A DNA stretch of 64,000 bases from Caldimonas brevitalea. GTDB lineage: Bacteria > Pseudomonadota > Gammaproteobacteria > Burkholderiales > Burkholderiaceae_C. The notes below the pieces were generated by a model. It saw nothing but the letters and a program-made list of their open reading frames with translations. It ran no database searches and was not told the origin of the DNA. The translations under genes were made by a program, and so were the position numbers. The DNA is taken from assembly GCF_001017435.1 (NCBI RefSeq), contig NZ_CP011371.1, forward strand, positions 1,860,001 to 1,924,000, in the 5' to 3' direction. Of this stretch, positions 57,181 to 64,000 are shown piece after piece (position 1 is the first letter of the stretch; the number at the start of each line of letters is the position of its first letter).

Positions 57181-58278
57181 ATGAACACCTACTCTCGCCG
57201 CGCCTTTCTCCAGGCGGCCGGCCTTGCCGCCGCCGCCCACGCCATGCCCCTGCGCGCCGAAGAGCGACGCTTTGCGCCGTCGCCGGGGCGCTGGCGCAAC
57301 TTCGAGCTGACGACACGGGTCGACCTCCTGAATCCCGAAGGACTCACCCGGGTCTGGCTGCCGGTGCCGTCGCTGGACGAGACCTACCAGCGGTCGCTGG
57401 GCCATGAATGGCAGGGCAACGCGACCAAGATCGAATTGCGCTCCGACCAACGTTATGGCGCCCGGGTGTTGTACGCGGAGTTCGCGGCCGGCACGCCCGC
57501 TCCGGCGCTGGAACTGCGCAGTCGCGTCGCCACGCGCGACCGGGCGGTGGACTGGGACCGGGCAAGCGGTGCCCGCGTCGACCCGGCGCTGCAGCGCACC
57601 TGGACCGAGGCGACCGAGCTGATGCCCACCGACGGCATCGTGCTGCAGACCGCGCGCGAGATCACGCAAGGCGCGCGCCGCGACCTCGACAAGGTGCGCC
57701 GCATCTTCGACTGGGTGGTCCACACCACCTACCGGGAGCCGACGGTGCGCGGCTGCGGTGTCGGCGACATCCAGTCCATGCTCGAGACCGGCAACTTCGG
57801 GGGCAAGTGCGGCGACATCAACGCCTTGTTCGTCGGGCTGTGCCGCGCGGTCGGCGTCCCGGCGCGCGATGTCTACGGCATCCGCCTCGCGCCCTCCGCC
57901 TTCGGCTATCGGGAACTGGGCGGCAACCCCGCCAACCTCAAGAGCGCCCAGCACTGCCGGGCCGAGGTGTTCCTGAAGGGCTACGGCTGGGTCGCGATGG
58001 ACCCGGCCGATGTCGGCAAGGTGATGCGGTTGGAGACCGGGCAGTGGGTCAAGGACACCTCCCACCCCGTCGTCGCCCCGGTGCACCGCGGGCTGTTTGG
58101 CGGCTGGGAAGGCAATTGGCTGGGCTACAACATGGCGCACGACGTCGCGCTGCCCGGCTCCGGCGGGCCGAAGCTGGGTTTCCTGATGTACCCGCAGGCC
58201 GAGAACGCGGGCGGCCGCTACGACCCGCTCGATCCGGACCGGTTCAAATACACCATCACCTCGCGTGAGCTGGCCTGA
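57181..58278 (+). CDS. Tat-exported transglutaminase-like cysteine protein
   Basis: The product is 365 residues. A twin-arginine signal (SRRAFLQAAGLAAAAHA) is followed by an N-terminal beta domain (LTTRVDLLNPEGLTRVWLPVPS). The transglutaminase-like core has GGKCGDINALFVGLCRAVGVPAR (catalytic Cys), QHCRAEVFLKGYGWVAMDPAD (His and Asp) and the DVYGIRL strand. Members act as proteases or transpeptidases, and the substrate is unknown. A GATAAT box lies at 57118-57123. It may form a cell-envelope set with the preceding TlpA-like protein. Confidence 0.88.
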   Translation: MNTYSRRAFLQAAGLAAAAHAMPLRAEERRFAPSPGRWRNFELTTRVDLLNPEGLTRVWLPVPSLDETYQRSLGHEWQGNATKIELRSDQRYGARVLYAEFAAGTPAPALELRSRVATRDRAVDWDRASGARVDPALQRTWTEATELMPTDGIVLQTAREITQGARRDLDKVRRIFDWVVHTTYREPTVRGCGVGDIQSMLETGNFGGKCGDINALFVGLCRAVGVPARDVYGIRLAPSAFGYRELGGNPANLKSAQHCRAEVFLKGYGWVAMDPADVGKVMRLETGQWVKDTSHPVVAPVHRGLFGGWEGNWLGYNMAHDVALPGSGGPKLGFLMYPQAENAGGRYDPLDPDRFKYTITSRELA

Positions 58279-58294
58279 GAGCGGAGCCCCGACG

Positions 58295-59548
58295 ATGAGC
58301 GCACTTCTCGATCTGCAAGGCAAGCGTCTGGTGCTCGGCCTGTCCGGCGGCATCGCCTGCTACAAGAGCGCCGAACTGGTGCGGCTGCTGACCAAGGCCG
58401 GTGCCGAGGTGCAGGTGGTGATGACCGAGGCGGCGGCCGAGTTCATCACGCCGGTGACGATGCAGGCCTTGTCCGGCCGCCCGGTGGTGACGAGCCAGTG
58501 GGACGCCCGCGAACCCAACAACATGGCGCACATCAACCTGTCGCGCGAGGCCGATGCGATCGTCATCGCGCCGGCGAGTGCCGACTGCATCGCCAAGCTG
58601 GCGCAAGGCCGCGCCGACGACTTGCTGAGCCTGATGTGTCTGGCGCGGCCCTGGACCGCCGGCGACCAGCGCTGCCCCTTGCTGATCGCCCCGGCGATGA
58701 ACCGGGAGATGTGGGCCCACCCGGCCACCCAGCGCAATGTCGCGCAGGTGGTGGCCGACGGCGCGCAGCTGCTCGGCCCTGGCCACGGCGACCAGGCGTG
58801 CGGCGAGGTCGGCGACGGCCGCATGCTGGAGCCGGCGGAACTGCTCGAGGACATCGTCGCCGCCTTCCAGCCCAAGCGCCTGGCCGGCAAGACCCTGCTG
58901 ATCACGGCCGGCCCGACCTTCGAGGCCATCGACCCGGTGCGCGGCATCACCAATCTGTCGAGCGGCAAGATGGGCTTCGCCTTGGCGCGTGCCGCGCGCG
59001 AGGCGGGTGCACAGGTCACGCTGGTGGCCGGCCCGGTCAGCCTGCCCACGCCCCGCGGTGTGCAGCGCATCGACGTGCGCAGCGCGCGGCAGATGCACGA
59101 CACGGTGCTGCCGCTGGCCCCCCGTCACGACGTGTTCGTCGCCACCGCCGCGGTGGCCGACTGGCGCCCGGCCACCTTGGCCGAGCACAAGATCAAGAAA
59201 GACGGCAAGAAGCAGGCGCCGACCTTCGAGTTGACCGAGAACCCGGACATCCTCGCTGCGGTCGCCGCCTTGCGCGGCGCCAAGCCGTATTGCGTCGGTT
59301 TCGCCGCCGAAAGCGAGAACCTGCTCGAGCACGCGCGCGCCAAGCTCAAGCGCAAGGGCATCCCGCTGATCGTCGGCAACCTCGGGCCCGCCACCTTCGG
59401 GCGCGACGACAACGCCTTGCTGCTCGTCGACGCGACCACGCAGCAAGCGTTGCCGGCCGACGGCGGCACCGCCGACAAGCTCAGCCTCGCGCGCCTCCTG
59501 GTGGCCGACATCGCCGCCCGTCTGCAAGCAGCCCATCACCCCGCATGA
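58295..59548 (+). CDS. coaBC: Bifunctional PPC decarboxylase / PPC synthetase
   Basis: The product is 417 residues from ATG 58295. It makes 4'-phosphopantetheine from phosphopantothenate and cysteine in coenzyme A synthesis. The CoaC half has the flavin part [29 protein letters not shown] and the [10 protein letters not shown] substrate clamp. The CoaB half begins near residue 190 with [20 protein letters not shown] and has TAAVADWRP and KIKKDGK. Its stop overlaps the dut start (ATGA), the usual coaBC-dut coupling. Confidence 0.96.
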   Translation: MSALLDLQGKRLVLGLSGGIACYKSAELVRLLTKAGAEVQVVMTEAAAEFITPVTMQALSGRPVVTSQWDAREPNNMAHINLSREADAIVIAPASADCIAKLAQGRADDLLSLMCLARPWTAGDQRCPLLIAPAMNREMWAHPATQRNVAQVVADGAQLLGPGHGDQACGEVGDGRMLEPAELLEDIVAAFQPKRLAGKTLLITAGPTFEAIDPVRGITNLSSGKMGFALARAAREAGAQVTLVAGPVSLPTPRGVQRIDVRSARQMHDTVLPLAPRHDVFVATAAVADWRPATLAEHKIKKDGKKQAPTFELTENPDILAAVAALRGAKPYCVGFAAESENLLEHARAKLKRKGIPLIVGNLGPATFGRDDNALLLVDATTQQALPADGGTADKLSLARLLVADIAARLQAAHHPA

Positions 59549-59994
59549 CCACCATCGCCGTCAAAGTGCTCGACGAACGTATCGCCGAGCAACTCCCGTC
59601 CTACGCCACCGCCGGCAGCGCCGGCCTCGATTTGCGCGCGTGCCTGAGCGCACCGCTGGTGCTCGAGCCCGGGCAGACCGAGCTGATCCCGACGGGCCTG
59701 GCGATCCACATCGCCGACCCGGGACTGGCCGCGCTGATCCTGCCCCGCTCGGGCCTGGGCCACAAGCACGGCATCGTGCTGGGCAACCTGGTCGGCCTGA
59801 TCGACTCGGACTACCAGGGGCAGTTGATGGTGAGCTGTTGGAACCGGGGCACGTCGCCGTTCACGATCGCGCCGATGGAACGCATCGCCCAGCTGGTGAT
59901 CGTGCCGGTGGTGCAAGCCCGCTTCGAACGCGTCGACGACTTCTCGGCCTCGGCACGGGGCGAGGGCGGCTTCGGCTCCACCGGCAAGGGCTAG
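59545..59994 (+). CDS. dut: dUTP diphosphatase
   Basis: The product is 149 residues. It removes dUTP from the nucleotide pool as a trimer. All five motifs are present: [31 protein letters not shown] with the catalytic Asp, RIAQLVIVP, and the C-terminal [11 protein letters not shown] that closes the site. It is translationally coupled to coaBC. Confidence 0.97.
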   Translation: MTTIAVKVLDERIAEQLPSYATAGSAGLDLRACLSAPLVLEPGQTELIPTGLAIHIADPGLAALILPRSGLGHKHGIVLGNLVGLIDSDYQGQLMVSCWNRGTSPFTIAPMERIAQLVIVPVVQARFERVDDFSASARGEGGFGSTGKG

Positions 59995-60064
59995 TGGCCT
60001 CGCACGCGTCGTCGCAGCCGTCGGTCTTGCCGCAGCGGCGGGCGGGCCCCGCGACCGCTACCCT

Positions 60065-60586
60065 TCAGTGCACCTGCGAGCCCGGCGGCACGGTGTTCAA
60101 CACGGTCACCACCTGCTGAGCGACCGTCCCCTGCTCGATCTCTTCTTCGGTGGCGCGGCGCACGTCGCGCACCTGCAGGGTCAGGCGCAGCGCGATGCCG
60201 GCCAGCGGATGGTTGCCGTCGAGCACGACGTGGGTCTCGTACACCTCTGTGATGGTGTAGATGGCGTCCTGCGGCATGTTGTGGGTGGTCGCGCCTTCGG
60301 GCGGGCCGTCGAACTGCATGCCGGGCTCGACATGGTCGGGGAAGATGCCGCGTTCTTCGAAGAACACCAGCTGCGGATCGTAGTCGCCGAAGGCGTGCTC
60401 GGGTTCGAGCTGGAGCTGGGTTTCGAAGCCGGTTTGCTGGCCTTCGATGGCTTCTTCGACCTTGACCAGCAGGTCGTCCCCGCCGAAGAAGAATTCGACC
60501 GGCTCGGACAGTTCATCGATCAGGTGGCCAAGGGTGTCTTCTAGCCTCCAGGTGAGGCTGACCACGCAGGGAGAGGAAATCAACAT
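60065..60586 (-). CDS. SlyD-like FKBP peptidyl-prolyl isomerase
   Basis: The product is 173 residues from ATG 60586 (MLISSPCVVSLTWRLEDTLG, matching the usual family start). FKBP core: FFFGGDDLLVKVEEAIEG, the inserted flap (QLEPEHAFGDYDPQLV) and LDGNHPLAGIALRLTLQVRDVR. The C-terminus lacks the His-rich tail of E. coli SlyD. It catalyses proline isomerisation in the cytoplasm. Its start is only 17 bases from the divergent roxA-like start at 60604, so promoters must overlap the coding ends. Confidence 0.92.
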   Translation of the reverse strand: MLISSPCVVSLTWRLEDTLGHLIDELSEPVEFFFGGDDLLVKVEEAIEGQQTGFETQLQLEPEHAFGDYDPQLVFFEERGIFPDHVEPGMQFDGPPEGATTHNMPQDAIYTITEVYETHVVLDGNHPLAGIALRLTLQVRDVRRATEEEIEQGTVAQQVVTVLNTVPPGSQVH

Positions 60587-60603
60587 CGGGCAATCATCGC
60601 ACA

Positions 60604-61731
60604 ATGCCCGCCATGGACATCACCCAAAAACTGTCATTGCTCGGGGGTCTGACGCCCGAGCAGTTCATGCGTCGCCACTGGCACAAAAAGCCCTTGCTGA
60701 TCCGTCAGGCGCTGCCCGGCCTGCAGCCGCTGCTGTCGCGCGCGGAGTTGTTCGAACTGGCCGGTCGGGAAGACGTCGAGTCGCGTTTGATCGCCCGCGG
60801 CGACCAGGGCTGGAGCCTCAAGCGCGGGCCTTTGACACGGCGCGCACTGCCGCCCTTGACCCGCCCTGGTTGGACCCTGCTGGTGCAGGGTGTGGACCTG
60901 CACCAGCAGGCGGTGCACGAGTTGCTGCAGCAGTTCCGCTTCGTCCCCGATGCTCGCGTCGACGACCTGATGATCTCGTACGCCACCGACACTGGCGGCG
61001 TCGGGCCCCATTTCGATTCCTACGACGTGTTTTTGCTACAGGTGCAGGGCCGCCGTCGCTGGCGCATCGGCCGGCTGGCCGACCCGGCCTTGCTGCCCGG
61101 CATGCCGCTGAAAATCCTCGAGAACTTCGTGGCAGAGCAGGAATGGGTGCTGGAGCCGGGCGACATGCTCTACCTGCCGCCTCGCTGGGCCCATGACGGT
61201 GTGGCCGACGGCGAATGCATGACCTATTCGGTGGGCTTCCGCGCACCGTCCCGCGCCGAACTGGCACGCGAGGTGGTGGTCCGCATGCTGGAGGCGCTCG
61301 ATGAAGACGCTGTAGAGGTGCTCTATCGCGACCCGGACCAGCCCGCCACCACCACCCCCGGGGCACTCCCGCTCGGGCTCAACGCCTTCGCCCGCGACGC
61401 GGTGGCGGACCTGCTGCACGACGAGGATTCTTTTGCCTGCGCGCTGGGCGAATATCTGAGCGAGCCCAAGCCGCAGGTGTGGTTCGAGGTCGGCGAGGGC
61501 CAGGACTTGTCGGCCGGCGTGCGGCTGGACCGGCGCTCGCGCATGATGTACGACGAGCGTCACATATTTTTCAACGGCGAGTCCTACCGTGCAGCGGGCC
61601 GCGATGCCCGGCTGATGCGCACGCTGGCCGATACGCGCTCGCTCGACGCAAAGCAGGTCGCACAGCTCAGCCCCGATGCGCGCGCGCTGCTGGAGCAGTG
61701 GGCCGACGACGGTTGGCTGCATCCGCTGTAG
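60604..61731 (+). CDS. JmjC/cupin ribosomal protein hydroxylase (RoxA/YcfD-like)
   Basis: The product is 375 residues; ATG 60613 (MDITQKLSLLGGLTPEQF) is an equally good start. The JmjC fold carries the iron ligands in GVGPHFDSYDVFLLQVQGRRRW (His and Asp) and RWAHDGV (distal His). FMRRHWHKKPLLIRQA begins the domain. RoxA in E. coli hydroxylates an arginine of ribosomal protein L16. Length and order fit RoxA. A winged-helix C-terminal part (RSLDAKQVAQLSPDARALLEQW) completes it. Confidence 0.9.
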   Translation: MPAMDITQKLSLLGGLTPEQFMRRHWHKKPLLIRQALPGLQPLLSRAELFELAGREDVESRLIARGDQGWSLKRGPLTRRALPPLTRPGWTLLVQGVDLHQQAVHELLQQFRFVPDARVDDLMISYATDTGGVGPHFDSYDVFLLQVQGRRRWRIGRLADPALLPGMPLKILENFVAEQEWVLEPGDMLYLPPRWAHDGVADGECMTYSVGFRAPSRAELAREVVVRMLEALDEDAVEVLYRDPDQPATTTPGALPLGLNAFARDAVADLLHDEDSFACALGEYLSEPKPQVWFEVGEGQDLSAGVRLDRRSRMMYDERHIFFNGESYRAAGRDARLMRTLADTRSLDAKQVAQLSPDARALLEQWADDGWLHPL

Positions 61732-61770
61732 CGGCTTCTGGACGCTGCGATCCCGACGATAGGAGTGCCG

Positions 61771-62262
61771 ATGAATTCGAATCCTGCGTATGCACTTATC
61801 GACTCGCGCACTGGCTTTCAGGACGCCTTGCGACGGGCATTCGATCTCGCGGCAGAGCAAGGTAGTAACGAGTTGTACGTGTGCGATGTCGACTATGCCG
61901 ACTGGCCGCTGGGCGAACGGGGCGTGGTCGCGGCGCTCACCCGCTGGGCGTATGCACATCGCAAGCTAAAGGTACTCGCGCTGCACTATGACGAGGTGGT
62001 GCGTCGACATCCACGCTGGGTCGGCTGGCGCACCGATTGGGCCCACGTCGTCGAATGTCGGGCGATCGAGCATTTGTCGCCTGAATCCATCCCTCGCATC
62101 TGGCTGGCACCAGGGCTGCACGCCGTGCGCGTATTAGACCCTCTGCGTTGGCGGGGCGTTATCGACACGGAGCGCGGCGAGCTGACGCGGGTTGCCCAGA
62201 ATATCGACGAGGTGTGGCAACGAAGCATCCCTGCCTTCCCCGCCACAACGCTGGGACTATGA
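61771..62262 (+). CDS. Conserved uncharacterised protein
   Basis: The product is 163 residues from ATG 61771 with AGGAG upstream. No signal peptide. Distinct segments: GFQDALRRAFDLAAEQGSNE, LYVCDVDYADWPLGERGVVA, LTRWAYAHRKLKVLALHYDE, and WLAPGLHAVRVLDPLRWRGV. It appears typical of small betaproteobacterial proteins with a Rossmann-like alternation of helix and strand, but no function or named domain is known to me. Confidence 0.75.
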   Translation: MNSNPAYALIDSRTGFQDALRRAFDLAAEQGSNELYVCDVDYADWPLGERGVVAALTRWAYAHRKLKVLALHYDEVVRRHPRWVGWRTDWAHVVECRAIEHLSPESIPRIWLAPGLHAVRVLDPLRWRGVIDTERGELTRVAQNIDEVWQRSIPAFPATTLGL

Positions 62263-62278
62263 ATGCAGGTTTTCCCTA

Positions 62279-62284
62279 TATAAT
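62279..62284 (+). promoter_or_regulatory. Putative -10 box (TATAAT) for the small lipoprotein gene
   Basis: A perfect TATAAT in an AT-rich patch, about 150 bases upstream of the lipoprotein ATG. This implies a fairly long leader. No clear -35. Confidence 0.5.
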
Positions 62285-62437
62285 TTTTGGTTAGGCATGG
62301 AAATGCAGAGGAGCGCACACTAGGTTCAAGGTGTGTGGCATCCGGGTTGCGATCCAAGTCTTCGTTGGGACTCAGCATTCGAGGAGGGGTTCCGACAGAT
62401 TACCGGTGATTGGTCGAAACTTTTTGAGGAATAAGGA

Positions 62438-62680
62438 ATGAAAAAGTCGCTTCTGTTGGCTTCCGTGATTGCTGCCCTGGCCCTGGCTGCTTGCGGCAAG
62501 AAGGAAGAGCCGGCTCCCGCCGCGGAAACCACTGCTCCGGCACCGGCTACCGATACGGCTACCGCTCCCGCTCCCGCTGACGCTGCGTCCCCGGCTGCTG
62601 CGCCGACCGACGCCGCTTCCGCTCCTGCTGACGCTGCTTCCCCGGCTGCCGACGCTGCATCCCCCGCTGCTTCGCAGTGA
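62438..62680 (+). CDS. Small Ala/Pro-rich lipoprotein
   Basis: The product is 80 residues with a lipoprotein signal (SLLLASVIAALALAACGKK, Cys at 19). The mature part is low-complexity: repeated APA, DAASPA and TDAASAPAD units. It is probably a surface or periplasmic spacer-type lipoprotein. AAGGA precedes the ATG. A strong terminator follows. Repeats like these can change in copy number. Confidence 0.85.
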   Translation: MKKSLLLASVIAALALAACGKKEEPAPAAETTAPAPATDTATAPAPADAASPAAAPTDAASAPADAASPAADAASPAASQ

Positions 62681-62698
62681 GCGACGCTTTCGAGCGAT

Positions 62699-62726
62699 GA
62701 AAAAGCCGCCCTCGGGCGGCTTTTTC
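62699..62726. terminator. Bidirectional rho-independent terminator
   Basis: GAAAAAGCCGCC-CTCG-GGCGGCTTTTTC is a perfect stem with A and T runs on both sides. It can serve the lipoprotein gene and the convergent metallo-hydrolase gene. Confidence 0.9.
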
Positions 62727-62786
62727 GTTACTGGGATGCCCTTGACGCCAGGGCCGTTTGAATGGCTGCGTCGTGCTCGCGGCGGG

Positions 62787-63563
62787 TCAGGCGTCCAGCC
62801 AGCAGAAGCCGCTGTCGGGACGGGCCACGACGATGTCGTCGCCACGACAGCCGAGGGCGCCGGCCAACGCGGCGGCGGCCCGTTCCGGCGTGTTGTTCTG
62901 CTCGCTGAGGTGGGCGGCGACCACGTGCTTCAGGCCGCTGTGGCGGCACTGCCCCAGGATCTCTGCGGCCGTGTGGTTGGCCAAATGGCCGTAGCGGCCC
63001 GCGATGCGGGCCTTCAGAAAGGCCGGGTAGCGCGACTCTTGCAGCAGCGCCGGCTCGTGGTTGCATTCGAGCACCAGCGCGCTGCACTGCTGCAGTTGCG
63101 CCAGCAGGTGCGGCGTGGCACTGCCCGCGTCGGTCAAGATGCCCAGCTTGGCGTCGCCGTCGCTGCAGGTCAGTTGCAAGGGCTCGCGCGCGTCGTGCGG
63201 CACGGTGTACGGCGTCAGGCGCAATGGGCCGATGTCGATGGTGCCGGCGTCGTGTGCGCGGTGCAGCCACGCGCCCAGGTCGGGCTCGCCCAGCGCTTGC
63301 CAGGTGCCGTGGCTCATCCAGATCGGGACGCCGCGGCGGCGCGCCAGGGTGCCGACGCAGCCGACATGATCGCTGTGCTCATGGGTGATGAACACGGCGT
63401 CCAGATCGGCGCAGCTGAGCCCGATGCGCGCCAGCCGGTGTTCCAGCTGCTTCAGTGAAAAGCCGCAATCGATCAGCACCCGCACCGTGGTGCCGCCGGC
63501 ACGCGCCTCCACCAGCGTGGCGTTGCCGGTGCTGCCGCTGCCGAGGCTGCAAAAGCGGATCAT
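62787..63563 (-). CDS. MBL-fold metallo-hydrolase (WalJ/YycJ-like)
   Basis: The product is 258 residues. The metallo-beta-lactamase fold starts CSLGSGSTGNATLVE. The zinc motif is HEHSDHVG, and further ligands lie in ILTDAGS, LECNHEP and VVAAHLSEQNN. Family members are nucleases or phosphodiesterases; WalJ-like proteins are linked to DNA repair. It directly follows bamC on the same strand (27-base gap), a common Burkholderiales order. Confidence 0.9.
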   Translation of the reverse strand: MIRFCSLGSGSTGNATLVEARAGGTTVRVLIDCGFSLKQLEHRLARIGLSCADLDAVFITHEHSDHVGCVGTLARRRGVPIWMSHGTWQALGEPDLGAWLHRAHDAGTIDIGPLRLTPYTVPHDAREPLQLTCSDGDAKLGILTDAGSATPHLLAQLQQCSALVLECNHEPALLQESRYPAFLKARIAGRYGHLANHTAAEILGQCRHSGLKHVVAAHLSEQNNTPERAAAALAGALGCRGDDIVVARPDSGFCWLDA

Positions 63564-63590
63564 CGAGGTCTCGGCGGCGGCAGGGGCGGC

Positions 63591-64000
63591 TTACTTCAGG
63601 TCTTCGGCCAGCAGCTTGAGGATGCGCTCGCCCGTCGCGCCGGCGGCCGGAGCACCTTGTGCGTCGAGCACCGAGACCACGCTGCGCTGCTCGTTCTCGC
63701 CCTTCACCGCGACACGATAGCGGGCCGGCGACTGGTCTTTCGAGTCGCCGCCGAACCAGCGGCTCAACAGGCCGGGTTCGCGCCGGTCCTTGTCGGCCGA
63801 CGCGGCCACGAAGCGGACGAAATAAAGACCCTGGGCGCGGTCGCGATCTTCGACGGTGAAGCCGCTGCGGTCCAGCGACAGACCGACCCGGCGCCAGGCG
63901 CGGTCGAAGCCGTCGTCGAGTTGCACCGCCTGGCCGGTGGGCCCGGTGACCAGTCGCGCGCGGGCCGGCGCCGGCGGAGTGCTCGCCACCTGGGCCTGCG
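63591..64000 (-). CDS. bamC: Outer membrane assembly lipoprotein BamC (5' truncated by window)
   Basis: About 136 codons are visible and the frame is open at the right edge. The C-terminal part reads LDDGFDRAWRRVGLSLDRSG, FTVEDRDRAQGLYFVRF, RYRVAVKGENEQRSVVSVLD and ILKLLAEDLK, the helix-grip repeat of BamC/NlpB. BamC is an accessory lipoprotein of the beta-barrel assembly machine. The signal peptide and N-terminal half lie outside the window. Confidence 0.85.
   Translation of the reverse strand, partial: QAQVASTPPAPARARLVTGPTGQAVQLDDGFDRAWRRVGLSLDRSGFTVEDRDRAQGLYFVRFVAASADKDRREPGLLSRWFGGDSKDQSPARYRVAVKGENEQRSVVSVLDAQGAPAAGATGERILKLLAEDLK

Overview
The window is a 64 kb piece of a high-GC betaproteobacterial chromosome. 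It fits the order Burkholderiales, Rubrivivax/Leptothrix side: a bamC then WalJ-type metallo-hydrolase pair, coaBC-dut, an AmpR/PenA-like beta-lactamase pair, a PEP-CTERM protein, and very strong G/C third-position bias in housekeeping genes. Species cannot be named from sequence alone. Two genes are cut by the window edges: vgrG on the left and bamC on the right.

Positions 1-14.7 kb are an accessory block. A VgrG spike is followed by a large Rhs protein whose C-terminal tip reads as an ADP-ribosyltransferase-like toxin. A translationally overlapping immunity candidate, a free-standing PAAR tip and a second immunity-like gene follow. The second gene looks distantly related to the first. Next comes an IS66-family element whose tnpA is split by a complete IS21-family element (53-bp ends, 5-bp target duplication). 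The block ends at a 27-nt 3' fragment of a tRNA-Gly gene with its terminator, the usual scar of a tRNA-targeting integrative element lying to the left.

Positions 15-29 kb are mostly chromosomal. They hold a DUF2778/Tlde1-like peptidoglycan effector with a lipoprotein immunity candidate, a MerR/MerT-like pair with a 19-bp-spacer promoter, a secreted M23 peptidase, a HEAT-like protein, a carbonic anhydrase-SulP operon, a FolB-like/FolM-like pterin pair, a PEP-CTERM protein, a divergent MarR/EamA pair with two palindromic operators, a RES-Xre toxin-antitoxin operon, and a secreted lipoprotein between two 78-bp direct repeats.

Positions 29.5-36.5 kb are an IS-bounded, visibly lower-GC cassette. 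An IS3-family element is on the left and an IS21 istA remnant on the right. Between them lie a ThiF/E1-like enzyme with a translationally coupled protein that may be E2-like, and a secreted protein with a complete CdtB/DNase I-type catalytic set joined to a lectin-like propeller and an Ig-like domain. This cassette is the most unusual part of the window.

Positions 36.7-64 kb return to chromosomal content: a PhoX-family protein, a TetR-controlled membrane-protein pair, an AmpR-type regulator with a class A beta-lactamase, a phospholipase D/cardiolipin synthase-like lipoprotein, a chemoreceptor, an orphan membrane-fusion protein, GabD, AlaRS, an HNH protein, another peptidoglycan amidase with a periplasmic immunity candidate, a TlpA-like thioredoxin, a Tat-exported transglutaminase-like protein, CoaBC, Dut, an FKBP, a RoxA-like hydroxylase, a small lipoprotein, a metallo-hydrolase and BamC. 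Three separate toxin/immunity modules (Rhs-ART, Tlde1-like, amidase) suggest an organism active in type VI interbacterial competition, although no structural T6SS genes besides VgrG/PAAR are in the window.
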